64,000 bases of DNA from Vitis vinifera (GCF_030704535.1 NC_081822.1:12641001-12705000), one strand, 5' to 3'. Shown: positions 1 to 13,365, counted from the stretch's first letter. The notes: generated from the letters alone by a model not told the origin. A program made the numbers and translations.

Positions 1-79
1 CGAAATGCTTAACCAAGGCGAAATGTCCCACCAAGGCAAAATGCCCACCTAAGGCCAAAGGCTTAAAAAAAAAAAAAAA
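1..79. repeat. Short degenerate tandem repeat and poly(A) at the left edge
   Basis: Three imperfect copies of an about 18-bp unit built on CCAAGGCRAAATG lie in the first 60 bases and are followed by a 15-base A run. It probably belongs to a transposon that continues outside the window. Function unknown. It would lie in an intron of the RPA12 gene if that gene's remaining exons are further left. Confidence 0.4.
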
Positions 80-364
80 GAACTCAGGATCATGTACCTC
101 CAAACATTGAAAACCCCATCCAATGCCATAGAGCTCACTTAAAAGACAAAGAAAAGTCATAAGGCAATCGTGCGCTTCCTAAAGTCATGCACACCTTGTG
201 GTCGCATTCCTTAAAATTGTATAAACCATCCTCAAAAAGAACTATTCATCAATAGTTTTGAAAAACATAAGATAGGATTGATTCATCTCAATTAAAAATA
301 ATAATAAAATAAAATTGGAAATGAGGCTCGAGTTCTTAGCAATACAAGAACGATATAAAGAGTG

Positions 365-1160
365 ATTCTACATTTCCCTATTTACACACAATCCACCCAC
401 CAGGGGGCAAGTAGCCCTACCAAAATAAAACACATGGCAAGATAAAATATTTTTCTCGCCTGAAAACTCCTTAGTGAAGCTTACACACGAGAAAAAGGAG
501 CAAGTGAAGGGACCATTAGAAAGTTTGTGTTCTAGGTAATATGATCCCAACCAAGTTCGCTCCCAACACATGAACCCTCTATTCTAAAGAAATGAGAGTC
601 CCAACACAAATAATTTCCCTGACTTCTCTTAAGAACAAACATCATTGTCCACTCAACATACGACATGTGGCACCAAAAAACCCTACGTATATGTACTCGG
701 TTATAGCAAAGATCAAGACTATAGTAATGGAGCCCAAACCTAGATATTCCATTGTGGAATACTAAAAGCACTAGAAACTCAATGGATTAATTTTTAAAGC
801 AAAAACTTTCTCGCTGTCACTGGAAAAAGCACAAATTGTAGATCCATAGCCACATGTCAACAAGAAATAACATTCCACAGTGGGGGGTAAGTGGTCAAGT
901 CAGAAGATTCCATCTAGCATGAATAAGTTTTTTCGCTTGGAAACTTGTCAGCCACTAAGCTTACACGCAAGAAAAAAGGGGGCAAGTGAAGGGACCACGG
1001 AAAGTTCTTGTACTTGGTAACACGATCTGGTCTAGATCCCTATAAACATGAGTTTCATATTTATACAAGCACAAAGGTTGCAATTCAAAGGACACGAAAC
1101 TCATTACTTGAAGAATATGGAAAGTCTATTTTTGTTTCTTTTTGCTAAGCATATGACATG
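365..1160. repeat. Two diverged direct copies of one repeat segment (probable TE remnant)
   Basis: The stretch near 395-560 and the stretch near 870-1030 share, in the same order, a TTTTCTCGCCTG / TTTTTTCGCTTG block, an AAGCTTACACRCRAGAAAAA block, a GCAAGTGAAGGGACCA block and a TTGGTAAYAYGATC block. A further shared block (CATACGACATGTGG near 656, CATATGACATGTGG near 1148) follows each. I cannot name the family. The open frames on the minus strand here are not supported as genes. The repeat lies downstream of the visible RPA12 exon, so it probably sits in its first intron. Confidence 0.5.
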
Positions 1161-1499
1161 TGGTATAGCTGAGCCTTATACAAGTAGATAAAGGTTAAGC
1201 TAAAGATTTTTTAGGGACACAACAATAAAAAAAACAAAAAACTCTATCAATGTGGTTAGTTGCTTTGAATTGGAGGCCCCAATTCCATATCCACAATAAT
1301 TGATCTATGTTTTTCCCTATTTGGAAGTCAATTTAAGTTCCAAGCAGCCCGATCAACAAAAAAATTGCACGGGAAAAGCAAGATTATCAAATTCCGTGGA
1401 ATAGAATTTTCAAATCAAATCCAATCTTGAGGAACCAAATGAAGTGTAAATAAGCAAGCTTTCTCGATTTAAAAAATGTACAAGTGGAAGAGGCTATAC

Positions 1500-1617
1500 C
1501 TTTCACTTTTCGCCTGGACTTGCACAAAGGGCATTCAGCGTACTTAGTTGAACTCATACATAGCATTGTTCCGCACAAATTACAGAACATGAAATCACGT
1601 TGCCGGCTATACGCCAT
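1500..1617 (-). CDS. RPA12: DNA-directed RNA polymerase I subunit RPA12, first coding exon (partial)
   Basis: RPA12 is the small zinc-ribbon subunit of nucleolar RNA polymerase I, related to TFIIS, and is needed for transcript cleavage and termination of rRNA synthesis. The exon encodes a 39-residue N-terminus with the first zinc ribbon: Cys12-X2-Cys15 (FCNLCGTML) and Cys29-X2-Cys32 (ECPLCK), inside the family pattern [12 protein letters not shown]. The ATG at 1617-1615 is the first in frame and gives the usual few residues before the ribbon. The exon ends AAAG and is followed by GTATAG (GT at 1499-1498), phase 1. No second zinc ribbon is visible at 1-1499, so the remaining exons should lie left of the window. 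Identity rests on the N-terminal ribbon only, but the pattern is distinctive. Confidence 0.8.
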
Positions 1618-2072
1618 GAAATATCCCTTTGATGGGCTGTTTCAGAACCAACACAGAATTAATACAAATTTAATGAGAGATCAAATAATAGAAATTATGT
1701 ATTGGGCAGAACAAATCCTAACTAAGCCAAGTAGCCAGACGACGCTCATCAAGACCTAAATCAGAGATCAAATCGATACTAATTCTTGAAGAGCTAAATA
1801 TCCTTTAGTACAATTAGTTCTTAAAACAGTCTGGTTGGTCGCCGAGAAACCGTAGGAAGGAAAAAGAAGACTTGGAAACTTAGAACCAGTTTGTGATTGG
1901 CGTAGGAGTTTCAGAAACCAAACGCAGCATTCAAAAGAGGAATTGTCAAAGAATCACCTGATGGGTGCCTTCCAAAGGGGAGGGAGCGTGATTTTCCCTA
2001 TACAACGAGGCGCTGCGACCTGTGAGAGAGGGTTTTAGGGGTTTAAGGTCAGGTTACCTCTCAAACTCAAGT

Positions 2073-2281
2073 TGGGCCCTGCCGCGGTCAAGCACAGCCT
2101 CGATTGCAGGCCTTTCACAATTATGGCCCAAATTCCTAAATTGGGCTGGGTTTTGTTTTGATACAGAGGGAAGACAAAAGGAAATGACACTGACAAATTA
2201 AATTAAGGGACGATTGTGTTTTTGACCTAATTGGGCCCAAAAATTAAGTTTTGGTCTATATAAATTCACTGTTTAAGCCCA
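2073..2281 (-). promoter_or_regulatory. Cluster of site II-type (TGGGCC/TGGGCT) motifs upstream of RPA12
   Basis: Five TGGGCY or GGCCCA/AGCCCA motifs occur within 210 bp, near 2073, 2125, 2142, 2232 and 2276. Such site II elements, bound by TCP factors, are known to be frequent in plant promoters of ribosome-biogenesis genes. They lie 450-660 bp upstream of the RPA12 start codon, which suits a leader of several hundred bases or an unseen leader intron. Motif presence is seen; promoter function is inferred. Confidence 0.5.
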
Positions 2282-2289
2282 AGACTTAG

Positions 2290-5160
2290 AAGAAGTGGAA
2301 AAATTGAGAAGAAAGATTTGAAGTTTTTATCTTTCCAAAAATAACATTTATTGACTATGAAAAAAAAGATTAGAAAAACATTAATTTAAATTTTATTCCT
2401 TTTTCAAACCTCAATAAAATTTAATATAATTTAGTGATTTGGAAAAAAAAATACACCCTTTTCCAAAAAAATAAAAATAAATTATTATTATTTAAAAATC
2501 AAACATCTTGGAAAATATATATTTTTAAAATTGTGTATATAAAAAATAACTAAAAATATGTCAATTTTTTTTAAATGATATATTTTTATAATATATTTAA
2601 AAAAAATGGTTTTCTAAAAATAAAAAATTTTCAAAATAATTATTAAAAAAAATTAAGATAAAAAAATTTCTCAAACATTATAGTAGAAAATAGTTTTGAA
2701 TGGTATATTGGTCTCTTCATATTTTATACATTTCTCATCAATTATGCAACTTTTATGGACCAAATCTTAATTTTTGGGCTCAACTGGATCCAAAAGACAA
2801 TTATCCCTTAAATTAAATCCATTTATAAAAAAAACAAACTAATTTTAAAATTAAAGCATTTAAAAAATAAAAATAAAAATAATTATTTAAATAAAAATTA
2901 CTTTGAGAGCCCAATTAGGGTCGTCTTCTGTTTTTCACTTTTAGTTGAAAGGTAAAACCGAAACAAAGTCACAATTATTAAAGGGAAATGTTGGTATTGT
3001 TAAAAATTATTAAATGTAAAAATTTTGGGAAGAGCGGATTTTGACTCACTAATTTTAAAAAATATAGAATTTTTATTTTTATTTTGATTCATTTAAAAAT
3101 ATTTTAAAATATATGTATTTTTTCATAAGTCAAATAATTATTTTCTAAAATGACAATTTTTACTTATGAGGTTAATAACACCAATTGACATTTTTTTTAT
3201 CGTGAGAATTGATTTGAGATAATAAAAGAAGAAATTTCAAAACCTAAAACTATAATTAAAATTTAAAAAAAATTAAAACTAAAAGCATACAAATAAAATA
3301 TTAACTTTCACTATGTAGAAAATAAAGATATTAAGAAAGAGTTGGAAATACACTGAGGTCAATATTTTATTTCTTTAATTTTTAGTTTTTTATGATTTAA
3401 TTATATTTAATTCATAAGTATTTTAATTTTAATTGTATTTTTATTTTTAAATTTTTTATTTTATTGTTGATGTCAACTAAAAATTTTTTGTTCAATTTTA
3501 TTTAAAGAAAGTAAAAATAAGAAGATGAATGAATTTATATAATATATGATATAAAATTATATTAATTAAAGAATTAGAAATATTTTATTTATCACTTGAG
3601 GATGTTTAAGAATTTTTTTATTAATAATTTGTATCTCATATTATATAATAAAAAATTTATAATATATTAATTTATAAGAAACTTTTATTAAATTGAAATA
3701 ATAAATTAATTTTTTAATAGTTTTATATAATATTATCATGTAAAAGGGTATTTCAAGAAATAATTATCTGATGTATGAAAACGTGTATATATTTTAAAAT
3801 ATTTTTTAATAGATGTGGAGTCCCACAAGATTTCTCATATAAGTTATTTTTTAAGAAAAAATTATAAGATATTTGAATAAAATTAATCAAATAATAAAAA
3901 AGAATTTTTTTTCTTAGAAGTGAATCCAAACAAGCTGCGTTCTGAGGGGAGGGCTATGAAATGCGGAGAAGAAACAGAAGGAGTGGAACCATACAAACAC
4001 CAAGTGAAGATAAATAGAAATTAGAAAGCCTTATGATAGGATTATGGTTTGGGTAAATAATTAAAATCATGTCTTGGAATTAAAGCTGAGCAAATACAAA
4101 ATGTGCAGCCGCGGGAAAGGTAGTTGGAAATTAAATGCTAAATGCCTTGAGTGGCTTTGAATTCTTGTCCATTTTCACTACATGATTCTTTCAACATCAA
4201 GTCGCTCTACTTGGAAAGCAGCTTTCACATCAAAAATTGAAAATTCACAACAATGTATCCCACACAGCCTTCAATAAAGGCCACACATTCGATCTTACTA
4301 AAAGTTTGTCCCAAAAATTTTCTGAAAAATGACTCATCTTACATCTCCCCCTTCTCGGTTCTGGACCATTTAATTCCCTACAACCACACTCTAGTGCCCT
4401 CTGACTTTCCATCAGATGGTTAGTTGGTGCCCAATGAGCCACAGCTGGTCCTGCAGGGTGGTGAAACCATGCCATTCATGTATCTCCAGTTTGTTTTCTT
4501 AGCTCTTTTTTTAGTGAAGCTCCAATGTGGTGTGGGGGTGAAGAGCTTAAGTCACTGTCTTGGAGCCCATCTGTCTTAATTGAGACGCCAGTAGATGGCT
4601 TGGCTGTAATGAATCAAATACATGATCAGTGAAGTTAACCACACACCCTCTCAAGAACTGCCCAAGTAAACAAATCTTTGGTACACTAATCATAGGGTTC
4701 AGTGACTGAAAATGTTGTACATAGTAGCCTGGATCATGGCCCCACTGTGAAGGATAGTGATCAGGTAGGTCAGAGTATTAAATTCATTTGTAAAAATTGA
4801 GTGGTGTGGTGCAGCAGAAAGGGAATATAATTGGCTACTAAAAAGGCCTTTAATTGGATGAATTTTGGATGAGTTGCTTGAGCAGGGAAGGGCCCATTGG
4901 CGGCAAGAAAACAGAAAGAAAGGGGCAGAGAGGTTGGTGGACTTGAATGTGGTGGGGCAGAGAGAGGTGGAAAATGTAGATGAATGTAAGAAATATTTGG
5001 CTAAGAGGCAAAGCTTCGGAGCATCTTACGATTAACCATCACCACTATTCAAAATACAGTTAAGAAGGCGAGTTGTTGGTTGGTCAACTAAAAGGACTTC
5101 ACATTTATTAGTTGATAGGAGACTGTTCTATCTCCACAAGCTCTCCATGACACTAGTAAC
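2290..5160. other. Intergenic region between divergent RPA12 and ABCB genes
   Basis: 2330-3930 is strongly AT-rich with many A and T runs and no coding signal. 3930-5160 is less biased. The minus-strand frame at 4245-4475 has no recognisable domain and I do not call it a gene. The promoter of the ABCB gene should lie near the right end, but I could not identify a convincing TATA box. Confidence 0.5.
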
Positions 5161-5233
5161 TTTCATGTTGCTTAGCCATTTCTAATATTCCGTACCTCTC
5201 TCCCTCTCTCTGCAGTTTAATCTACGTGCTTCC

Positions 5234-8200
5234 ATGGAAGGACTAGAACTTCGCTCCATTCAGATTTCCGATCAGAGCCCACTTCCAGAGAAGGATCAGC
5301 AATCCAACTCAAGTCCAAAAGACACTGTTTCCTTCTTCGGCCTATTTGCAGCTGCTGATACATTGGACTGTTTTTTTATGTTCTTTGGTAGCATTGGGGC
5401 TTGCATCCATGGTGCTGCACTTCCTGTGTTCTTTGTTTTGTTTGGCCGAATGATTGATTCTTTGGGACGCCTATCTTCAGATCCAGATAAACTTTCCTCT
5501 CAAGTTTCCAGGGTACGTTATAAATCTTCCCCTTTATGTTCTGGTGCTAATTTTTACTTGATTTAAATTGTTTAGACAAAAGAGTTCCATTGTGTTCAAT
5601 TTTGGTTAATTTTCAAGCATTGATCTTAAAACACAGAAATGGTAATGGCTTCTTGAGTTCAGTTCTATGTCTTCGGTGTTTCTGAAAAGCCACTAACTTC
5701 TACCATTTTTTCCTCTTCTATTGCAGCATGCTCTATACTTGGTCTATCTTGGACTTGGGGTTTTAGCATCAGCATGGATCGGTACATTCTACAATTCTAA
5801 GCTTAATCCAGCTGGAAGGCTTTAATAAATTTCTGTTCCTGCCATCTACTTCACTTTCCTTCTCCTGGTAATTGATCATTGGCATCTATGCTGATACTAT
5901 GTCTTTCAGGTGTTGCATTTTGGATGCAAACAGGGGAAAGGCAGACGGCCCGTTTGCGACTCAAGTATCTTCAGTCAGTCTTAAGACAGGATATTAATTT
6001 CTTTGACACTGAGGCCAGGGATAAAAATATCACTTTCCACATTTCAAATGATGCAATTCTGTTGCAGGATGCAATTGGTGACAAGGTAGACTAGAAAACC
6101 AAAGTCAAGAGTATGATAGATAATTTCTTGACAGTAATCTTGATGAATGCTTTTGTCTATGAGAATAATTCTTATTTTGTACTTTCATTTGTATCTTAAT
6201 GCAGATAGGCCATGGTTTACGTTACCTTTCTCAATTCTTTGTTGGATTTGCAATAGGATTCACATCAGTATGGCAGCTTACACTTCTCACCGTGGCTGTT
6301 GTTCCATTGATGGCTATTGCTGGAGGAGCCTATACAGTAATCATGACCACCTTGTCAGAAAAAGGTGAGGCTGCCTATGCTGAAGCTGGGAAGGTTGCAG
6401 AAGAGGTAAACTGCATGCCTCTCTTCAACGATTTATGCCTTTTGGTGCATGTAGAAAGTTTCTACACAATTTATATAACTGGGACCCAATAACCAGTTTC
6501 TATTCATGTATATACTTGAGGACTTTTCAGCCCAATAAGCTTGTGGAATGCAATCTATCAAATGGTTTGTTCTTCCAATCATAAGTGAGGAAAGCTGCTC
6601 CTTGTCATACTCTTATGGCAACTTGATTGTAGTCTGCTACTTTATATTTTGCTTCTTGGCACAGAAGGAAACTCAGATTAGGATCACAAAAAAACATAAA
6701 GATCAGTAATAATTTTAGGACCTTTAGTCTACTCTCATATGATATTCAGTTCAGAATTTCTGAAGTACAGCTTACAACCATGAAAACATTCTTATCCAAC
6801 TTTTTTTCCTTGTTCTTGCTTGATTTTATTGTTGCAAACTTACTCACAGAGCGTTAAGGAGTTCATGTCTCTGTACTTAAACCAGCATACACAGCTATTA
6901 ACACAATATTTTTAGGAGTATACATTGAAATTGAGTATATTCACTTGTAATCAATTTGGTGTCTGGCTTAATGGTCTATTGTCAATCTTTTGGGCTATTT
7001 TAACTAATGAAGACCATTAACACTTGCCTTCTCTTTGGAACATGTATCAGGCTATTTCACAGGTTCGTACTGTATACTCATTTGTGGGAGAGGATAGAGC
7101 AGTTGAAACATATTCAAGGTCACTTCAAAAGGCCCTTAAACTGGGGAAAAAGAGTGGGTTTGCAAAGGGAATTGGTATTGGCTTTACATATGGGCTTTTG
7201 TTTTGTGCTTGGGCATTACTTCTCTGGTATGCCAGCAAACTAGTCAGGCATGGGGACACAAATGGGGGGAAAGCATTCACTACAATTCTCAACGTCATAT
7301 TCAGTGGATTGTAAGTCCTCTGCTCCTCCAAAAGATTTAATGGCTCATTTTATTGTCAACAGTTTTTCCCTAACAAAAAACAGACTTTTTATCTTGTAGT
7401 GCTCTTGGTCAAGCTGCCCCTAATCTTGCTGCCATTGCCAAAGGCCGGGCTGCTGCAGCCAATATAGTAAACATGATTGAAACAGATTCTACTGCTTCTA
7501 AAAGGTTAGATAATGGAATAATGTTGCCAAAAGTAGCTGGACAGCTTGAATTTTGTGAGGTCTGTTTTGCTTATCCCTCACGACCTAGTATGGTCTTCGA
7601 AAATTTGAGCTTTTCTATTTATGCTGGGAAGACCTTTGCTGTTGTTGGGCCAAGTGGTTCAGGAAAGAGCACCATTATTTCCATGGTTCAACGTTTCTAT
7701 GAGCCCACTTCAGGTATCTGAGCACCATCCTAGCAGAGTTCATTTCCTTTTACAGTTGGACTGAAGTCCATGATCTGAATTAGCAAATCATCTGTTGAAT
7801 TGTTAGTTATAATATTTCTAAGAGTATATCTGTGGCTTATGCTCTACTGATACATACACTAGGTAAAATACTGTTGGATGGACATGATATTAAGAATCTC
7901 CGATTAAAATGGCTGAGAGCACAGATGGGGTTGGTTAGTCAAGAACCTGCATTGTTTGCCACGACTATAGCTGGGAACATTCTGTATGGAAAAGAAGATG
8001 CTGATATGGATCAGGTCATAGAAGCTGCCAAAGCTGCAAATGCACATTCTTTTGTTCAAGGCTTACCTGATGGTTATCAAACTCAGGTGTGTACTAATCC
8101 CAGGCCTCGTGTATTTTAGCCAGTAATTATCTATTTATCAATGAAAGGAATCAACATAACTACTCCAGTTAATAGCTTTCACCCTTATATTCAAAAGTAA

Positions 8201-10693
8201 TGTCTGATAAGTTTGTAACTTCAGGTAGGAGAGGGAGGAACTCAGCTTTCTGGAGGGCAGAAACAGAGAATTGCAATTGCAAGAGCAGTGCTGAGGAACC
8301 CAAAGATACTGCTGTTAGATGAGGCCACTAGTGCTCTTGATGCAGAATCGGAACTCATTGTTCAGAAGGCACTAGATAAAATCATGTTGAATCGAACAAC
8401 AATCGTTGTTGCACACAGATTATCCACAATTCGAGACGTTAATAAAATCATTGTTTTGAAGAATGGTCAGGTTGTTGAAAGTGGGACTCATTTGGAATTG
8501 ATTTCCCAGGGAGGGGAGTATGCAACTTTAGTGAGCTTACAAGTATCAGAACATGGTAAAAGTCCAAGTACAAAGGTTTGTCAAGACACTTCTGGGATTT
8601 CTAAAAGTTTTCCAGAATCCCCCAACAGTCAGAACCACCAACAGGAGGTTAAGTCAATTACCAAAGGAGAGCTACAGCCATATGATCAGAACATGGCCTC
8701 ATCCAGCTCTCCTCCAATTCCATCACTTTGGCAACTAGTTAAACTAAACGCACCAGAGTGGCCCTTTGCTGTGCTTGGATCAGTGGGCGCAATTCTGGCT
8801 GGGATGGAAGCTCCTCTGTTTGCCCTGGGGATCACACATGTCTTGACTGCATTCTATTCTGGCAAAGATTTCCAGATTAAGCGAGAGGTTGACCACATTT
8901 CTCTCATATTTGTTGGAGCGGCCATTCTTACTATTTTCATATATCTATTGCAACACTATTTCTATACATTGATGGGCGAGCGTCTCACCACTCGCATTCG
9001 GTTATTAATGTTCTCAGGTCCTTTTCTCTTCCTTGTACAGTATTCACAGTCCAAGTCTATAACGCCATTTGTTGATTCTTCTCGTGGATGAGGGAGTTCA
9101 ACTCTTATATGCATTTGTTTCATGTTTTGAACTGCAGCAATCCTTTCCAATGAGATAGGCTGGTTTGATTTGGATGAGAACAGTACTGGCTCTTTGACAT
9201 CAAAATTAGCAGCAGATGCGACATTAGTAAGAAGCGCACTTGCCGACCGCCTCTCAACCATTGTGCAGAATGTTGCACTCACTGTGACAGCATTTGTTAT
9301 TGCCTTCACATTAAGTTGGCGTATAGCATCTGTTATCATTGCCTCCTTCCCTCTTCTAATTGGAGCTTCCATAACTGAGGTAGTCCAGAAAATCCTCAGC
9401 TAGCATCAATTTGCAACTATATCATCAGTATGTCATTGTAATTTATGCCTGTTTACTTTCTTTACTCTGCAGCAACTATTTCTGAAGGGTTTTGGAGGAG
9501 ACTACACACGGGCCTACGCTCAAGCAACTGCTGTGGCACGAGAAGCAATTGCCAATATTCGTACCGTTGCTGCATTTGGTGCTGAAGACCGAATCTCACT
9601 CCAGTTTGCTTCTGAACTGAACCAACCAAACAAACAAGCACTTTTACGTGGCCATATATCAGGTTTTGGATATGGTGTATCACAGCTCTTTGCATTCTGT
9701 TCCTATGCACTTGGCCTTTGGTATGCATCAGTTCTTATCAAACACAATGACTCGAACTTTGGAGACATCATCAAGTCCTTCATGGTTTTGATAATCACCG
9801 CATTTTCAGTAGCAGAGACACTTGCTCTAACACCTGACATTGTAAAGGGATCACAAGCACTTGGATCAGTCTTCAGTATTCTCCAAAGAAAAACAGCCAT
9901 TAACCGTGACAATCCTACATCTTCAGTGGTAACTGATATCCAGGGAGACATAGAGTTCAGGAATGTGAGTTTCAGATACCCCGCAAGGCCTGATCTCATC
10001 ATCTTCAAGGACTTAAATTTGAAAATCTCAGCAGGAAAGAGTCTTGCAATAGTGGGCCAAAGTGGGTCAGGGAAGAGTACTGTGATCTCACTGGTTATGA
10101 GATTTTACGACCCAACTTCAGGGGCAGTCATGATTGATGGATTTGATATCAAAGGCTTAAACTTAAGATCGTTGAGGATGAAAATAGGTTTAGTTCAGCA
10201 AGAACCAGCATTGTTCTCTACCACAATTTACGAGAACATCAGGTATGGGAATGAAGAGGCATCGGAAATTGAGATAATGAAAGCAGCCAGGGCAGCAAAT
10301 GCTCACAGCTTCATCAGCAGAATGCCTGAAGGGTACCAAACTCAAGTGGGTGACAGAGGAGTTCAGTTATCAGGGGGACAGAAGCAGAGGGTGGCCATAG
10401 CTAGAGCAATATTGAAAGACCCATCCATTCTCCTTTTAGATGAAGCAACAAGTGCCCTGGACACAGCATCCGAAAAGCTGGTTCAAGAGGCTCTTGATAC
10501 ACTAATGGAAGGCCGAACAACAATTTTGATAGCACACAGGTTGTCAACTATACACAATGCAGACAGCATTGCGGTACTGCAACATGGTAAGGTAGTTGAA
10601 ACCGGAGACCACCGGCAGCTCATCACCCGGCCTGGCAGCATCTATAAGCAGTTAGTTAGCCTACAACAGGAAAAAGGTGAAGTTCCCAATTGA
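5234..10693 (+). CDS. ABCB13: ABC transporter B family, ABCB13/ABCB14-like full transporter, 10 exons, 1254 aa
   Basis: Exons: 5234-5512, 5727-5781, 5910-6085, 6205-6405, 7051-7310, 7400-7713, 7863-8086, 8225-9017, 9138-9379, 9473-10693. All introns are GT-AG and the frame is kept. The protein has the MDR/P-glycoprotein layout TMD1-NBD1-TMD2-NBD2 and would sit in a membrane, probably the plasma membrane. Arabidopsis ABCB13/14 match closely along the length (for example [21 protein letters not shown], [12 protein letters not shown]); ABCB14 is a malate importer and related ABCBs move auxin, but the substrate here is unknown. NBD1: Walker [10 protein letters not shown] at about 407-415, Q-loop LVSQEPALF, signature LSGGQ, Walker [16 protein letters not shown], switch AHRLST. 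NBD2: GQSGSGKST at about 1043-1051, [35 protein letters not shown]. No catalytic residue is missing, so both sites look active. The start ATG is in good context (CCATGG). Confidence 0.93.
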
Positions 10694-10903
10694 TCATTTT
10701 GTACAATATGGAGAATCATACACCAAGGATTTGAAGCCTAACATGATGCTTTGCTGCCGATTACTGAGGACAAGCATAAAGATTACCTCAGATATTTATA
10801 TATATAGAAAAACGCATATATATTCTCTAACAATGAAGTTTGCTTAAGCTGTTATAGAAAGCGAGACATTCACTTCTTATTTTCTTCTGTTTTTGTTTTT
10901 GCA

Positions 10904-10909
10904 AATAAA
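10904..10909 (+). terminator. Candidate poly(A) signal of the ABCB gene
   Basis: AATAAA lies about 210 bases after the ABCB stop codon, a normal 3' UTR distance for plants. Plant poly(A) signals are loose, so this is only a candidate. Confidence 0.4.
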
Positions 10910-11574
10910 GTTGAAGGTCCGGCCACCCATAAGGGCTGCCTACATGATGCTGAAGCATTGTGTCGAATTTTCCGTACAGAAATTCATTGTTATGCCAATA
11001 TTATATTGTGGATAGATGCATCCAGGTTTTGCTGTTCCCGAAGGGCGTGGCCCTGGAATTGGAATCTCAACGAAAATGCCAAATACGACTAACAAGAAAA
11101 GCTGGAATTTGCAAAATACTAAAGATGAAAAGAAAAAGAACAGAGGTAGTTGGAGGGTTGGTACATTGTGATCCAAGGCACATGGGAGTAGGTACCAGTA
11201 CCCACGCTCACTGCCATTTCATGTGCTTTCCCAACTTCAAGGTTGTACTCTATGGCGTAATTAGCGGATTTTTTAATTAACAAAAAGAAAACCAAACTTC
11301 AAGGTAGCTTTTTTCAATTCCTTTGTTTTTGAATGAAACGGTTAATTATTTGGTGCGCATGTCGCATAGGGGGCACGTCTGTTGTATGATTCTGCGGCAA
11401 TGAAATGGTTGTGCGCAAAAAGACAAAACAGTGTTGGCAGCCACGTTTGTTGGGGTCCCATGCTTTTCTCTTTTTTTTTTTTTTTTTCTTTTTTTGGGGC
11501 GAAATGGGGTAAGAGGGGCATAAAGTGAATAGGGGATGAAGTTCAATCCAACCCCATTTCCCCCACCCCATCCA

Positions 11575-11613
11575 ACCCTGCCCTGCCCTGCCCCTCCCTG
11601 CCCTACCCTACTC
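11575..11613. repeat. CCCTG-type pentanucleotide repeat
   Basis: Imperfect run of CCCTG / CCCTA units (seven or eight) in an otherwise AT-rich intergenic region. Confidence 0.6.
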
Positions 11614-11776
11614 ACGTGCAACTGTGGACTTCGAATTTATTGGACCACCCCATTTCTTATCCATGGTACATATCAATGGTAGCGGTCCAAGCGGCTCATA
11701 AGTCATGAGTTTGTTAGGTTGGAAAAAGGAAGGCCATGCCAACCCATCAGCCAGCACACCTCATGATTTTCAAATC

Positions 11777-11779
<3 letters not shown>

Positions 11780-11809
<30 letters not shown>
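11780..11809. repeat. (TA)n dinucleotide microsatellite, about 15 units
   Basis: Uninterrupted alternating TA over 30 bases, likely polymorphic. Confidence 0.9.
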
Positions 11810-11813
<4 letters not shown>

Positions 11814-13291
11814 AGTTGAATTCTGTACTTGATTAGTGTTTGTTTCATAGAAAAATATGAATTAATCTATGAACATTCTTCAAGAGTCTGTTAAGGCATG
11901 TTTTATGATTTCATAGTCATATGTCCAATGGGGAAAGAAGTGTTTTTTATTATATCTATGCAATGATTTTTTTAATTATATAAATACTTTAAAATCATGA
12001 AAATTCATTAGGTTTAGAATATACAATGTTTATATGAAACGGATGGATTATTACTAATTGACATTGAAGGTTTTGTTTGTCCAAATCCATAAAAATTGTT
12101 CATGTGTTTCATCTCATAATCTAATAAAGTATAATTAAAATATTATATTTATCGAAGTGATTATGTAATTGTGATATTTTATATTGATTTTATATATTAG
12201 ATTTAGAATCGGGTATATTTATGTATCGATTCATGATGCTATGTGATATCAAGTAACAAAAACACAATGGATAATGCCAAACATTTAATTTCATTCATTT
12301 CTCTTGTGATTTTGATTAAATACATTTAATGTTTATCGGTTTAAAATTTTATTAGATACATTTTTTATATTTTTTTATTTGTTATTTTTAGTTGTCTTCT
12401 AGAAATCATAGAAATAGGCGTATTTGCCCAAAACTAAAGGGAGGATGATTGAAATGGATGAAATTACAAATTGTACGTACACCAACAAATGCCACTAATA
12501 CTGTTGGGAATTAAAGACACCCCAATAATGGTCACAAATTTGCCACCTGATTGAGTATGTTGCATGAATAGTCACACGAAGGCCCATATTTATTGCTGCC
12601 CCGTCATTCCATCAATGCAATCGCCTTAATCCCATCTACAAGCCCAGGCCACCATATGCCCATCTTTCTTTTCACAATCCAAGCAACATTTTTGGTTCTT
12701 ACCCTACGTTCTAAAATTCAAAACGTTAATCACACAATCAAAAATTTGTCTCATTACCCAAAGTGAAAAAGAAAATTGGACCACACTCGAAAGCATGAAG
12801 CATCACACATGTCGAGCACTCAATTGAATTATGTACCAACTTTTAATTTTAAATTTCAGCGCCGCTCATGTCATAAAGTATAGAGTACACAACTTTCCCG
12901 TGCATAAAAAAGTTTGTCACATGAAGTTCGTGTCCTTAGAGGCATACATGGCATGGCGCCTTGTATTTTTATTCTTGATATAAATCAATCACCCTTTGGG
13001 AATAAATAATCGTCAACAATCTCTTTAATGGAAGGAAAGCAAATTTTGGCAAATCATGACTTTAAAGGTGACAACTAAAATATGTAGATCGTATTATTAA
13101 TAGGCTTTCAGTAGATTGGTATTGAAAGAGTGGGGCGCGTATCCAGCTCGGAGTTGTGTGTTCAATTGTGTCATATTTATGGTCATTGGTCACACTTTCC
13201 GTTTTGAGTTGTAATAGTGAATATAGGCATTTGCCCTTTTAAACCATGGGATTGGAGAGGGTGTAGTTTTAAACAACCAAACAGACCCTAA

Positions 13292-13299
13292 TATAAAAG
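13292..13299 (+). promoter_or_regulatory. Probable TATA box of the ROP gene
   Basis: TATAAAAG is followed 15-25 bases later by a GA-rich tract and a pyrimidine-rich leader. It is the only good TATA match close upstream of the ROP start, and implies transcription starting near 13320-13330 and a leader of about 410 nt. Confidence 0.55.
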
Positions 13300-13365
13300 G
13301 GGAGGGAGGGGAGAGAGAGAAAGTGGTTGATTTGTGGTGAAGAGTATGATTGGTGGTGGTGATCG

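Larger units (their letters stand above)
10910..13290. other. Intergenic region between ABCB and ROP genes
   Basis: Contains a T-rich tract at 11469-11494, a CCCTG-type short repeat near 11575-11613, a TA microsatellite and AT-rich DNA. The open frames at 11314-11621 arise from the C-rich and T-rich tracts and are not credible genes. No TE could be named. Confidence 0.4.

Noticed and set aside
4245..4475. 76-codon minus-strand frame in the RPA12-ABCB intergenic region
   Set aside because: No recognisable domain, no splice partners and no neighbouring evidence; not called a gene.
11314..11621. Minus-strand frames with Lys and Gly/Trp runs
   Set aside because: They are translations of the poly(T) and CCCTG repeat tracts.
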